Positions 1 through 7,210 of a stretch of 47,887 nucleotides of DNA are shown in pieces (within the stretch, counting starts at the first letter, position 1; every line of letters begins with the position of its first letter). Position numbers and translations under genes: made by a program. Source of the stretch: Lentzea kentuckyensis. Its GTDB lineage: Bacteria; Actinomycetota; Actinomycetes; Mycobacteriales; Pseudonocardiaceae. The stretch covers positions 1-47,887 of the forward strand of contig NZ_MUYM01000041.1 of NCBI RefSeq assembly GCF_002150765.1. Direction: 5' to 3'. The notes beneath the pieces were generated by a model. The model was not told where the DNA came from and did no database searches. It saw nothing but the letters and a program-made list of their open reading frames with translations.

Positions 1-166
1 GAACCCCACCGGACACCGCGGCAGCCACAGCCACCCCAGCCCCGCACACCACGGGCGACAACGGCACGGTGGTCCAGGAAGCGGTGATCAGCCCTGCCGA
101 CCCCATCAGGCCGAACACGGCGAAAGAGAACAGGAACGGCACGGCGAGCCACACGCGAAGGCTCAT
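1..166 (-). CDS. Membrane protein, N-terminal fragment (cut by window edge)
   Basis: Reading leftward from an ATG at 164-166, the frame stays open to the window edge for 55 codons. It begins MSLRVWLAVPFLFSFAVFGL and continues with a second hydrophobic stretch around residues 38-55, so at least two membrane segments are visible. No Shine-Dalgarno of note precedes the ATG (gaacgagcg). It is divergent from rpmE. The family is not recognisable from this fragment. The main doubt is that GC-rich DNA often has long open frames by chance; the clean hydrophobic pattern with a basic N-terminus favours a real gene. Confidence 0.5.
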   Translation of the reverse strand, partial: MSLRVWLAVPFLFSFAVFGLMGSAGLITASWTTVPLSPVVCGAGVAVAAAVSGGV

Positions 167-445
167 CGCTCGTTCGGCGGTGCAGAACACGGCACACAGT
201 CTGAGGGACAGCCACCAACAACACGGAGCCGTATGTGGCCGAACGGCCTCACCTTGCGCCGAACGGCGTATCGTGGAGGTTAAGCGGTTGTGACTTCAGC
301 CACCCGCAACGCCAGTGGAGCCCCTCGGGAACAACCGCGTTTTTGCACGTGTTGAAGGGTCTGGCAAACTAAACGGTCGAGTCCGGCTCCGGTTCACCCA
401 TCACAGCGAGGGACCCGGCGGCCATCCTCTGAAAGGGACAAGATC

Positions 446-658
446 TTGAAGACTGGAATCCACCCGGAGTACACCGTCACCGAGGTGACGTGCAGCTGCG
501 GCAACGCCTTCACCACGCGCAGCACCACCTCGGCGTCCGAGGTTCGCGTCGAGATGTGCTCGAACTGCCACCCGTTCTACACGGGCAAGCAGCGCATCCT
601 GGACACCGGCGGTCGCGTCGCGCGCTTCGAGGCGCGTTACGGCAAGCGCAACAAGTAG
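446..658 (+). CDS. rpmE: 50S ribosomal protein L31, zinc-binding (C+) type
   Basis: This 70-residue protein is a component of the large ribosomal subunit. The N-terminus MKTGIHPEYTVTEVTCSCG is characteristic of L31. Cys16, Cys18, Cys38 and Cys41 form the zinc site of the C+ form, so this is the housekeeping paralogue and not the zinc-free form induced by Zur. The start is TTG at 446 with an AAAGGGA Shine-Dalgarno at about 432-438; the TTG is chosen because it restores the conserved N-terminus. It sits upstream of prfA, a pairing common in actinobacteria. A perfect 16-bp hairpin follows the stop, so much of its transcription probably ends there. Confidence 0.97.
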   Translation: MKTGIHPEYTVTEVTCSCGNAFTTRSTTSASEVRVEMCSNCHPFYTGKQRILDTGGRVARFEARYGKRNK

Positions 659-668
659 CTGCTTTCAC

Positions 669-706
669 GGCGCCTGACCTCGGCAAATCCGCCGAGGTCA
701 GGCGCC
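669..706 (+). terminator. 16-bp hairpin between rpmE and prfA
   Basis: Positions 669-684 and 691-706 are perfect reverse complements, 16 bp with a 6-base loop (aaatcc). No T-tract follows, as is common for actinobacterial terminators. It starts 10 bases after the rpmE stop and ends 44 bases before the prfA start, so it probably separates abundant rpmE mRNA from prfA. Confidence 0.75.
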
Positions 707-749
707 GTTGCCGTTCATACGACGACCCACAAGCAGGGAGCCGAACACC

Positions 750-1814
750 GTGTCGCAGTCGCTGGACAGCCTGCTCGCCGAGTACGACGAGCTCGAGAAG
801 AAGCTCGCCGACCCCGGCGTGCATGCCGACCAGGCGGGGGCGCGCAAGCTCGGCAAGCGGTACGCCGCGCTCGGGCCGATCGTGCAGACGGCACGGGAGA
901 TCGAGCAGGCGAAGAACGACCTCGAGGCTGCCAAGGAGCTCGCGGCCGAGGACAGGTCGTTCCAGGAAGAGGTCGACCAGATCGAGCAACAGCTCCCCAA
1001 GCTGGAGGAGAAGCTCACCGAACTCCTGCTGCCGCGCGACCCGCACGACGGCGACGACGTGCTGCTGGAGATCAAGTCCGGCGAGGGTGGCGAGGAGTCC
1101 GCGCTGTTCGCCGGCGACCTACTGCGTATGTATACGCGGTATGCCGAGCGTCAGGGCTGGAAGGTCGAGATGCTCGACGGCACCGACTCCGACCTCGGCG
1201 GGTTCAAGGACGTCACGGTCGCCATCAAGGCCAAGACCACGACCCCGGACGGTGTCTGGAGCCGGCTCAAGTGGGAGGGCGGGGTGCACCGCGTGCAGCG
1301 CGTGCCCGTCACGGAGAGCCAGGGCCGCATCCACACGTCCGCGGCCGGCGTCCTCGTCTTCCCGGAGACCGAGGAGACGACCGAGGTCGAGATCGACGAA
1401 AAAGACCTGCGCATCGACGTGTACCGAAGCAGCGGCAAGGGCGGCCAGTCGGTCAACACCACCGACTCCGCGGTCCGCATCACGCACCTGCCCACCGGCA
1501 TCGTCACCTCGTGCCAGAACGAGCGCAGCCAGCTCCAGAACAAGGCCCGCGCCATGCAGGTCCTGCAGAGCCGTCTGGTGGCGCTCGCCGAGGAGCAGAA
1601 GGCGCAGGAGCAGAGCGACGCCCGGCGCACCCAGATCCGGACGGTCGACCGCAGTGAGCGGGTGCGGACCTACAACTTCCCCGAATCGCGAATTTCCGAT
1701 CACCGGGTTGGGTACAAAGCGCATAACCTGGACCAGGTGCTCGACGGCGACCTGGACGCGGTGGTGGACGCGCTGGCCGCCGCCGACCGGGCAGAACGGC
1801 TCGCAGGCGGTTAA
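750..1814 (+). CDS. prfA: Peptide chain release factor 1
   Basis: RF1 recognises UAA and UAG stop codons in the ribosomal A site and triggers peptidyl-tRNA hydrolysis. The 354-residue protein has the catalytic GGQ motif at 231-233 (context SSGKGGQSVNTTDSAV) and a PVT tripeptide at 186-188, the RF1-type P-x-T codon-reading motif rather than the SPF of RF2. The start is GTG at 750, behind GGGAG at 736-740; an in-frame ATG at 708 would add 14 residues that do not look like RF1 and would fall almost directly behind the hairpin. The family length is about 355-360 residues. The methyltransferase that modifies the GGQ glutamine, PrmC, lies 2.6 kb downstream instead of next door. Confidence 0.97.
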   Translation: MSQSLDSLLAEYDELEKKLADPGVHADQAGARKLGKRYAALGPIVQTAREIEQAKNDLEAAKELAAEDRSFQEEVDQIEQQLPKLEEKLTELLLPRDPHDGDDVLLEIKSGEGGEESALFAGDLLRMYTRYAERQGWKVEMLDGTDSDLGGFKDVTVAIKAKTTTPDGVWSRLKWEGGVHRVQRVPVTESQGRIHTSAAGVLVFPETEETTEVEIDEKDLRIDVYRSSGKGGQSVNTTDSAVRITHLPTGIVTSCQNERSQLQNKARAMQVLQSRLVALAEEQKAQEQSDARRTQIRTVDRSERVRTYNFPESRISDHRVGYKAHNLDQVLDGDLDAVVDALAAADRAERLAGG

Positions 1815-1836
1815 TCCGACGTGAGAGGGGCGCGTT

Positions 1837-3045
1837 GTGGCCGAGATCCTGGTGAACCCACAGGTAGCGCCCCTCGACCAACCGGTCGACATCGTCGTCG
1901 TCGGCCTGAAACCCGGCCAGCCGATCACGGTTCAGCTCTCCACGGGTGACCGCGCGTCCCATGCCGTCTTCACCGCCGACGACCGCGGTGTCGTCGACCT
2001 CACCCGGCACGCTCCGGCGGACGGCAGCTATCACGGCGTCGACCCGATGGGGTTGTTCTGGTCGCTGGAACACACAGGCGGGAAGCCGGCACCGATGTGC
2101 CTGTCGGTCGAGGGCGTCGGTGACCGAGTCCTCAAGCGGCTGACGGTTCCCGAAGGCGTCGAGCGGCAGGAAGTCCGCGAGAACGGTTTGGTGGGCACCC
2201 TCTTCGCGCCTGAGGACGACGGACGCGACCTGCCGGGCGTGATCGTGCTCAGCGGCTCCGAGGGCGGTATCCACGAGGCTGACGCCGCTCTCCTGGCCGC
2301 GCACGGGTTCGTCACGCTGGCGCTGGGCTACTTCGGCATGAAGGGCCTCCCGAAGAACCTCGAAGACATCCCGTTGGAGTACTTCGGCACCGCGATCGAC
2401 TTCCTGGCCGAACGCGCGGGCGAGATCGGCGTGGTCGGCGGCTCCCGCGGCGGTGAGCTGGCGCTTCTGGTCGGTGCGACGTTCCCGCAGATCAGGGCGG
2501 TCGTGAGCATCGTCGGCAGCGGCGTGGTCACCCAGGCGATCGGGCCCGGCACGAACCTGCTGCAGAAGCTCTCGCACGAAGCCGCTTCGTGGACGCTCAA
2601 AGGCGAGCCGCTGCCGTACCTGCCCTACTACGTGAGCGACGAGCTGCGGGCCAAGATCGTCAACGACGAACCGGTGCCGCTGAAGCTCGCGTTCGACCTG
2701 AGCGACGGCATCCCCGAGGACACCGAGATCCGGGTCGAGAACATCGTCGGGGGTGTGTTGCTCATCTCGTCCGGCCACGACGACGGATGGCCGAGCACCG
2801 AGCTGAGCGAGGTCGCGCTGCGGCGGCTGAAGGACCACGAGCACCCCTTCCCGTTCGAGCACATCGTGTATCCCGAGGCAGGACACCTGATCGCGGGCCC
2901 GCCGTACCGGCCGGCCACCGACGTGACCTATCCGGGGCCCGGTGTCACCTTCTCGGGTGGTGGTGTTCCGCACGCCACAGCGCACGCTCAGGCGAACGCC
3001 TGGAAACGGACGGTTGAGTTCTTGCAGGAGCAGCTCGGGACCTAG
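1837..3045 (+). CDS. BAAT / type I acyl-CoA thioesterase family alpha/beta hydrolase
   Basis: This 402-residue protein matches the two-domain layout of the bile acid-CoA:amino acid N-acyltransferase/acyl-CoA thioesterase family: an N-terminal beta-sandwich (about 1-125) and an alpha/beta hydrolase domain. The nucleophile elbow GGSRGGE places Ser203 as nucleophile, in a serine context as in thioesterases rather than the cysteine of BAAT. Likely partners are Asp315 or Asp316 (SSGHDDGW) and His350 (PEAGHLI). GTG at 1837 follows GAGAGGGG at 1823-1830, 22 bases after the prfA stop. A hydrolase acting on acyl-CoA or a related thioester is inferred; the substrate cannot be told. It interrupts the usual prfA-prmC pair. 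Confidence 0.85.
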   Translation: MAEILVNPQVAPLDQPVDIVVVGLKPGQPITVQLSTGDRASHAVFTADDRGVVDLTRHAPADGSYHGVDPMGLFWSLEHTGGKPAPMCLSVEGVGDRVLKRLTVPEGVERQEVRENGLVGTLFAPEDDGRDLPGVIVLSGSEGGIHEADAALLAAHGFVTLALGYFGMKGLPKNLEDIPLEYFGTAIDFLAERAGEIGVVGGSRGGELALLVGATFPQIRAVVSIVGSGVVTQAIGPGTNLLQKLSHEAASWTLKGEPLPYLPYYVSDELRAKIVNDEPVPLKLAFDLSDGIPEDTEIRVENIVGGVLLISSGHDDGWPSTELSEVALRRLKDHEHPFPFEHIVYPEAGHLIAGPPYRPATDVTYPGPGVTFSGGGVPHATAHAQANAWKRTVEFLQEQLGT

Positions 3046-3048
3046 GGT
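3043..3048 (+). promoter_or_regulatory. Candidate -10 box for leaderless lpdA mRNA
   Basis: TAGGGT overlaps the stop codon of the upstream hydrolase gene and ends 6 bases before ATG 3055, so a transcript starting at the usual distance would begin at or next to the start codon. A partial -35 (TTGCAG, 3022-3027) lies 15 bases upstream of it. No Shine-Dalgarno precedes the ATG. Confidence 0.35.
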
Positions 3049-3054
3049 GTGCTC

Positions 3055-4440
3055 ATGAGCGCACACTTTGATGTCGTGGTCGTGGGTGCGGGTCCCGGCG
3101 GGTACGTCGCCGCGATCCGTGCGGCTCAGCTCGGGCTGAAGACCGCCATCGTCGAGGAGAAGTACTGGGGCGGCGTCTGTTTGAACGTCGGCTGCATCCC
3201 GTCGAAGGCGTTGCTGCGCAACGCTGAGCTGGCGCACATCTTCACGCACGAGCAGAAGACGTTCGGCATCAAGGTCGACGGCACCGTCAGCTTCGACTAC
3301 GGCCAGGCGTGGCAGCGCAGCCGCAAGGTCGCGGACGGGCGCGTCAAGGGCGTGCACTTCCTCATGAAGAAGAACGGCATCACCGAGTACAACGGGTGGG
3401 CCAACTTCACCGACGACCACACGCTGACCGTCGGGGACGAGACGATCACCTTCGGCCACGCGATCATCGCCGTGGGCGCCACGACCCGGATGCTGCCGAA
3501 CACGCAGAAGTCCGACCGCGTCGTGACCTACGAAGAGCAGATCATGACCGAGGACCTGCCCGAGTCGATCATCATCGCCGGTGCGGGCGCGATCGGCGTC
3601 GAGTTCGCCTACGTCATGCACAACTACGGCGTGAAGGTCACCATCGTCGAGTTCCTCGACCGGATGGTGCCGCTCGAGGACGCCGAGGTGTCCGCCGAGC
3701 TGCTCAAGCGCTACAAGAAGATGGGCGTCGACGTGCGCGTCGGCACGCGCGTCGAGTCGATCGACGAGTCCGGCCCCAAGGTCCGCGTCACCGTCTCGAA
3801 GAACGGCGCCGAGGAAGTCCTGGAAGCCGACAAGGTCATGCAGGCCATCGGTTTCGTGCCGCGCGTCGAGGGCTACGGCCTGGAGAGCACCGGCGTGAAG
3901 CTGACCGATCGCGGTGCGATCGACATCGACGGCCGCGGCCGCACGTCCGTGCCGCACATCTTCGCCATCGGTGACGTCACCGCGAAGCTGATGCTCGCGC
4001 ACACCGCCGAGTCCATGGGCATCATCGCCGCGGAGACCATCGCGGGTGCCGAGACGATGGAGCTCGACTACGTGATGATCCCGCGGGCGACGTTCTGCCA
4101 GCCGCAGATCGCCTCGTTCGGCTACACCGAGGCGCAGGCCCGCGAGAAGGGCTTCGACGTCCAGGTCTCGAAGTTCCCGTTCACCGCGAACGGCAAGGCG
4201 CACGGTCTCGCCGACCCCGGCGGCTTCGTGAAGCTGATCAGCGACGGCACGCACGGCGAGCTGCTCGGCGGCCACATCATCGGTCCCGAGGCCACCGAAC
4301 TGCTGCCCGAGCTCACGCTGGCGCAGCAGTGGGACCTCACGGTGCACGAGGTCGCGCGCAACGTGCACGCGCACCCGACGGTTTCCGAGGCCGTCAAGGA
4401 AGCGGTGCACGGCCTGGCCGGGCACATGATCAACTTCTGA
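3055..4440 (+). CDS. lpdA: Dihydrolipoyl dehydrogenase
   Basis: This flavoprotein reoxidises dihydrolipoamide with NAD+ as the E3 component of 2-oxoacid dehydrogenase complexes, and in actinobacteria may also serve the glycine cleavage system. In 461 residues it shows the FAD dinucleotide fold (GAGPGGY), the redox disulfide CLNVGC (Cys42, Cys47) with the following IPSKALL, an NAD-binding GAGAIGVEFA motif, and the C-terminal catalytic dyad His440/Glu445 in HAHPTVSE. ATG 3055 is chosen; GTG 3049 would add two residues. No E1 or E2 gene lies nearby, so it probably works with complexes encoded elsewhere. A candidate -10 box sits 6 bases before the start. Confidence 0.95.
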   Translation: MSAHFDVVVVGAGPGGYVAAIRAAQLGLKTAIVEEKYWGGVCLNVGCIPSKALLRNAELAHIFTHEQKTFGIKVDGTVSFDYGQAWQRSRKVADGRVKGVHFLMKKNGITEYNGWANFTDDHTLTVGDETITFGHAIIAVGATTRMLPNTQKSDRVVTYEEQIMTEDLPESIIIAGAGAIGVEFAYVMHNYGVKVTIVEFLDRMVPLEDAEVSAELLKRYKKMGVDVRVGTRVESIDESGPKVRVTVSKNGAEEVLEADKVMQAIGFVPRVEGYGLESTGVKLTDRGAIDIDGRGRTSVPHIFAIGDVTAKLMLAHTAESMGIIAAETIAGAETMELDYVMIPRATFCQPQIASFGYTEAQAREKGFDVQVSKFPFTANGKAHGLADPGGFVKLISDGTHGELLGGHIIGPEATELLPELTLAQQWDLTVHEVARNVHAHPTVSEAVKEAVHGLAGHMINF

Positions 4441-4455
4441 GATAACTTCCTTTCG

Positions 4456-5325
4456 ATGATGAACCGGCAGCCGCTCCGCCTCGCCATCTCCGAGGCGGCG
4501 AAGATCCTCGCCGAGGCGGGGGTGGACAGTCCGCGCGTCGACGCGGAGTACCTGGCCGCGCACGTGCTCGGCGTGGAACGCGGGCGGCTGCCGCTCATCC
4601 CGCTGGTCGATCCGTCGGTGATCGACCAGCTGCACAAGCTCGTTCGCACGCGGGCCTCGCGGATTCCGTTGCAGCACATCCTCGGCTGGGCGCCGATGGG
4701 GGCGATCTCGGTCGAGGTCGGACCCGGCGTGTTCGTGCCGCGGCCGGAGACCGAGCTGCTGATGGAGTGGGGCCTCAAGTCGCTGGTCGGCGTTTCGTCG
4801 CCCGTGGTCGTGGATCTGTGCACGGGAACGGGCGCGCTGGCGTTGTCGATCGCCGCCGCCCGGCCGGACGCGGTGGTGCACGCGGTCGAGATCGATCCGC
4901 AAGCGCTTGCGTGGACGCGCCGCAACGCCGAGGTGCGCATCGCGGCGGGTGACACCCCGATCCGGTTGCACTCGGGTGACGCCACGAATCCCGCGCTGCT
5001 GTCCGATCTGGACGGTCTGGTGGACCTCGTGGTGTGCAATCCGCCTTACGTGCCAGAGGGAACCGAGGTCCAGCCCGAGGTCGGGGTGCACGATCCGCAC
5101 CACGCGGTGTTCTCCGGCGCGGACGGGCTGGACGTGATCCGGCACGTCGTGTCGGCGGCCGCGCGGTGGCTCAAGCCGGGCGGAGCCGTCGGGATCGAGC
5201 ACGACGACACGCAGGGCGAGTCCGTGCCGGCGCTCCTCTCGGCGCGCCGGGTGCTCACGGACGTCGCTGATCACGCTGATCTGGCGGGGCGGCCGCGCTT
5301 CGCGACCGCGCGCAGGGCCGGCTAG
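4456..5325 (+). CDS. prmC: Peptide chain release factor N5-glutamine methyltransferase
   Basis: PrmC methylates the GGQ glutamine of RF1 and RF2 using S-adenosylmethionine. The 289-residue protein has a helical N-terminal substrate domain, the SAM-binding motif DLCTGTGALALSIA, and the diagnostic catalytic NPPY (Asn195-Tyr198, context VVCNPPYVPEG). Two adjacent ATGs (4456, 4459) are possible starts and neither has a good Shine-Dalgarno. It lies 15 bases after lpdA and may be translated from the same mRNA. Its 3' end converges on a leftward gene with only 3 bases between the stop codons. Its substrate RF1 is encoded upstream. Confidence 0.95.
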   Translation: MMNRQPLRLAISEAAKILAEAGVDSPRVDAEYLAAHVLGVERGRLPLIPLVDPSVIDQLHKLVRTRASRIPLQHILGWAPMGAISVEVGPGVFVPRPETELLMEWGLKSLVGVSSPVVVDLCTGTGALALSIAAARPDAVVHAVEIDPQALAWTRRNAEVRIAAGDTPIRLHSGDATNPALLSDLDGLVDLVVCNPPYVPEGTEVQPEVGVHDPHHAVFSGADGLDVIRHVVSAAARWLKPGGAVGIEHDDTQGESVPALLSARRVLTDVADHADLAGRPRFATARRAG

Positions 5326-5328
5326 GCA

Positions 5329-5652
5329 CTAGAAGAGCGCGTCGAAGGCCTTCGCCAGGTCCTTCATCTGTTCGCCGAGGCCGCGATCGGCCAGCTTGTC
5401 CATGAGATGTGCGGTCAGGTCCTTGCTGGGCTGGGGTTTGCGCGCTTCGACCCGCAGGTCGTCGACCACCTCGATGGTCGACGTCGGCGCCTGGGCCTCG
5501 TTCAGGTCCTCGCGCAGTTCGTCGAGGAGTCGCAGCACGGCCGCGACGTCCTGGATGTGTCCGATGTGGACGCTCCTGGTTCTGGTGCGTCCGCCGGTGC
5601 CGGCGTTGCTGCCGATCGCCGGTCCCTGGATCTCGAAGTTCCGTTCGCTCAT
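5329..5652 (-). CDS. Conserved small protein of unknown function (107 aa)
   Basis: The product begins MSERNFEIQGPAIGSNAGTG. The first 35 residues are glycine-rich and beta-like; the rest is predominantly helical and charged (VLRLLDELREDLNEA near the middle, HLMDKLADRGLGEQMKDLAK near the end). There is no signal peptide or membrane segment. The ATG at 5650-5652 overlaps the stop of the upstream membrane-protein gene by 4 bases, which implies translational coupling and a shared function. I do not recognise a named family. Larger frames that read through here from 6174 on the same strand are Arg/Ala-rich translations of another gene and were rejected; only the part from MSERNF has normal protein character. 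Confidence 0.75.
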   Translation of the reverse strand: MSERNFEIQGPAIGSNAGTGGRTRTRSVHIGHIQDVAAVLRLLDELREDLNEAQAPTSTIEVVDDLRVEARKPQPSKDLTAHLMDKLADRGLGEQMKDLAKAFDALF

Positions 5653-6104
5653 CGGCTTTCCTTGGCGGTGCTGATTTCGACGGTGCCCGTGCGGGCCTTG
5701 CCGGTCGTGACGATGTTGCTGGAGATCGCGATGATCGCGACCACCAGCGCGCCGCCGCCGCTCCCCGGCTCGTACTCCTCGTAGTAGGAACTGCTGTACC
5801 TGCCGCTCGCGTAGGGCTCGCCGGTGAACTTGTGCAGCGCGAAGAGCAGCGCGATCGTGTCCGTGGCCGTGCCGAGCACGAGCGGCGCTCGCACGTGCGG
5901 TGAGGCCCGTGGCGCGCGTTTGCCGAGCGGCTGCCACACCGCGAGCAGCATCCCGCTCCCGGCGAATAGCGGCACGAGCGCCAAGGCCGGCAGTGCGCTG
6001 TCGCGCACCTTGCACCCTGGGCGCGCGGCTCCGCAGAGGAAGCGGGTTGTGCCGTCGCGCAGCTTCGGAGAATCGCTTCCCGTCGCCGCCGCGGGAGTTG
6101 ACAT
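5649..6104 (-). CDS. Small three-helix membrane protein of unknown function (151 aa)
   Basis: The protein starts MSTPAAATGSD and has a cysteine-containing motif RFLCGAARPGC at about 18-30, then three hydrophobic segments (about 34-58, 72-92 and 117-134) separated by a tyrosine/serine-rich loop (YSSSYYEEYEPGSGG). The start chosen is ATG 6104, with AGGA just upstream; an in-frame GTG at 6116 would add four residues. It overlaps the next gene (107 aa product) as ATGA. The pair forms an operon convergent with prmC. The N-terminal cysteine motif followed directly by membrane helices suggests a short or trimmed version of a larger multi-domain membrane family, but that is inference only. Confidence 0.7.
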   Translation of the reverse strand: MSTPAAATGSDSPKLRDGTTRFLCGAARPGCKVRDSALPALALVPLFAGSGMLLAVWQPLGKRAPRASPHVRAPLVLGTATDTIALLFALHKFTGEPYASGRYSSSYYEEYEPGSGGGALVVAIIAISSNIVTTGKARTGTVEISTAKESR

Positions 6105-6454
6105 TGTCCTGTCCACTTTCTGTCATTGATTCAAGCACTCTGCATCTGTGCTGGTCAGGGACATGATGAGACAACGAACAACATGCATTTCCGGTGATGC
6201 TGGCACAATAGTCGTTTTTGATCGCAATGAGTACGACGTGGATGAATTACGAATTGTCAATGCGCCGAACGAGGGCAGATGGCGGCCTTCTTGGGCGAAT
6301 CGTGGGCGGAGTTGCCAAATCCTGGCCAATAACACGACGTTTCGTCGCATTGGGGCCAAACGGTCGTAAGTTTCCAGGTCGGGGAGGGCACGCGGTCGCG
6401 CGCTACGAGGATCCGCCGCCTCGCGCGCGACCGCGTGTGTGCCGAAGGCCTGCC
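6105..6454. other. Low-GC intergenic stretch
   Basis: These 350 bases separate the two leftward transcription units. The part from about 6120 to 6360 is clearly less GC-rich than its surroundings (runs such as gtcgtttttgatcgcaatga) and most likely carries the leftward promoter of the small membrane-protein operon. A short rightward frame at 6148-6369 has no recognisable content. The 6389-6437 hairpin terminates the espG-side operon. Confidence 0.5.
6389..6437 (-). terminator. Hairpin after the EspG gene
   Basis: Positions 6389-6402 and 6424-6437 are perfect 14-bp reverse complements around a 21-base loop. The hairpin lies 18 bases beyond the espG stop in the leftward direction. No T-tract follows. 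Confidence 0.6.
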
Positions 6455-7210
6455 CTATCGCTCGTTCGTCATCGCCAGCACTTGGCCGAGGTGCCGGGCG
6501 AGGCCCGTGTTGTCCGCCGGACCGATGGTGAACCAACCGGCGCGCGCCGGCACGTTCGCGTAGCGGCCCGCCCTGGTGTCGATCCAGGTGACCGGCGGGA
6601 AGTCCTTTTTGGACCGTCCGCGCTCCAGGGAGACCAGGAAGTGGCCGTTGCCCAGTGCGGGACCGGTCAGCATCTGCCTGGCCAGGCGGACGTCGTCGTT
6701 CTGCGTCGTCCGGACGGCCTGGCGGAAGCCTTCCTGTTGTTGCTGCTGCGGGGCCTCGAAGGCCTGCGCGGGCACCGTCACCGGCTTGCCGGGCCCAGGA
6801 CGGCCGGGTGGCATCACGTTGGCGAGGCTGGTGGCGATCTCGTTGGTCTGCACCAGTTTGAGCGTGATGCTCGCTTCCTCCTGCGTCACCAGCACCGCGT
6901 AGCCGCCGCGCGCGACCACGGTGGCGCGGATGACCCGTTCCTGGTTCACGTCCGGCAGGCACATCGCGATCACGCGCAACTCGGGGCGTGCCAACAGGTT
7001 CAGCGCGTCCTCGAGGTCAGGCTCCGGCCTGCCCCGCCGCGCCAGCCCCCTCCGTTCGAGGTCGGCGTGCACGGCCGCCTTGATGCGCGCGCGTTCGTCG
7101 AGCGTCTCGCCGTGCTGGCTGACGTCGAGGGGATAGGGAATGCTCCCCGCCCGCAGGTCCTCCCAGAGGATCTCGAACGCGGGCAGGGAGAGCTGGGCGA
7201 TCTGCTTCAT
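6455..7210 (-). CDS. EspG-family ESX secretion-associated chaperone
   Basis: The 251-residue protein has the features of the EspG family: an N-terminal segment (MKQIAQLSLPAFEILWEDLR), a central region with charged helices, and a C-terminal beta-rich part with GHFLVSLERGRS and WIDTRAGRYANVPAR. In mycobacteria EspG proteins bind the tip of PPE proteins in the cytosol and keep PE-PPE pairs soluble for type VII secretion. The gene overlaps the upstream PPE-like gene by 4 bases (ATGA), the expected arrangement for a chaperone and its client. It is the last gene of the operon before a hairpin. No ESX ATPase or membrane-channel gene is in the window, so the secretion machine must be elsewhere. Confidence 0.85.
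   Translation of the reverse strand: MKQIAQLSLPAFEILWEDLRAGSIPYPLDVSQHGETLDERARIKAAVHADLERRGLARRGRPEPDLEDALNLLARPELRVIAMCLPDVNQERVIRATVVARGGYAVLVTQEEASITLKLVQTNEIATSLANVMPPGRPGPGKPVTVPAQAFEAPQQQQQEGFRQAVRTTQNDDVRLARQMLTGPALGNGHFLVSLERGRSKKDFPPVTWIDTRAGRYANVPARAGWFTIGPADNTGLARHLGQVLAMTNER

Noticed and set aside
69..293. Rightward ORF of 74 codons at the left edge
   Set aside because: It is antisense to a hydrophobic leftward frame that looks like a real membrane protein, and its own sequence is unremarkable.
335..380. Promoter for rpmE (TTGCAC or TTGAAG with nearby AT-rich bases)
   Set aside because: Neither -35 candidate has a -10 with both good sequence and spacing.
1504..5274. A leftward open frame of over 1,250 codons opposite prfA-lpdA-prmC
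   Set aside because: Its translation is rich in Arg, Asp, His and Val with no domain, and it mirrors the codon bias of four well-supported rightward genes; a GC-rich shadow.
5653..6174. N-terminal extension of the 107-aa protein to 281 residues
   Set aside because: The extra part is Arg/Ala-rich, lies out of frame with the membrane protein that occupies the same DNA, and lacks a ribosome site; the ATGA overlap at 5649-5652 gives the better start.
6148..6369. Small rightward ORF of 73 codons in the low-GC patch
   Set aside because: No ribosome site, no recognisable motif, and it is located where a leftward promoter is expected.
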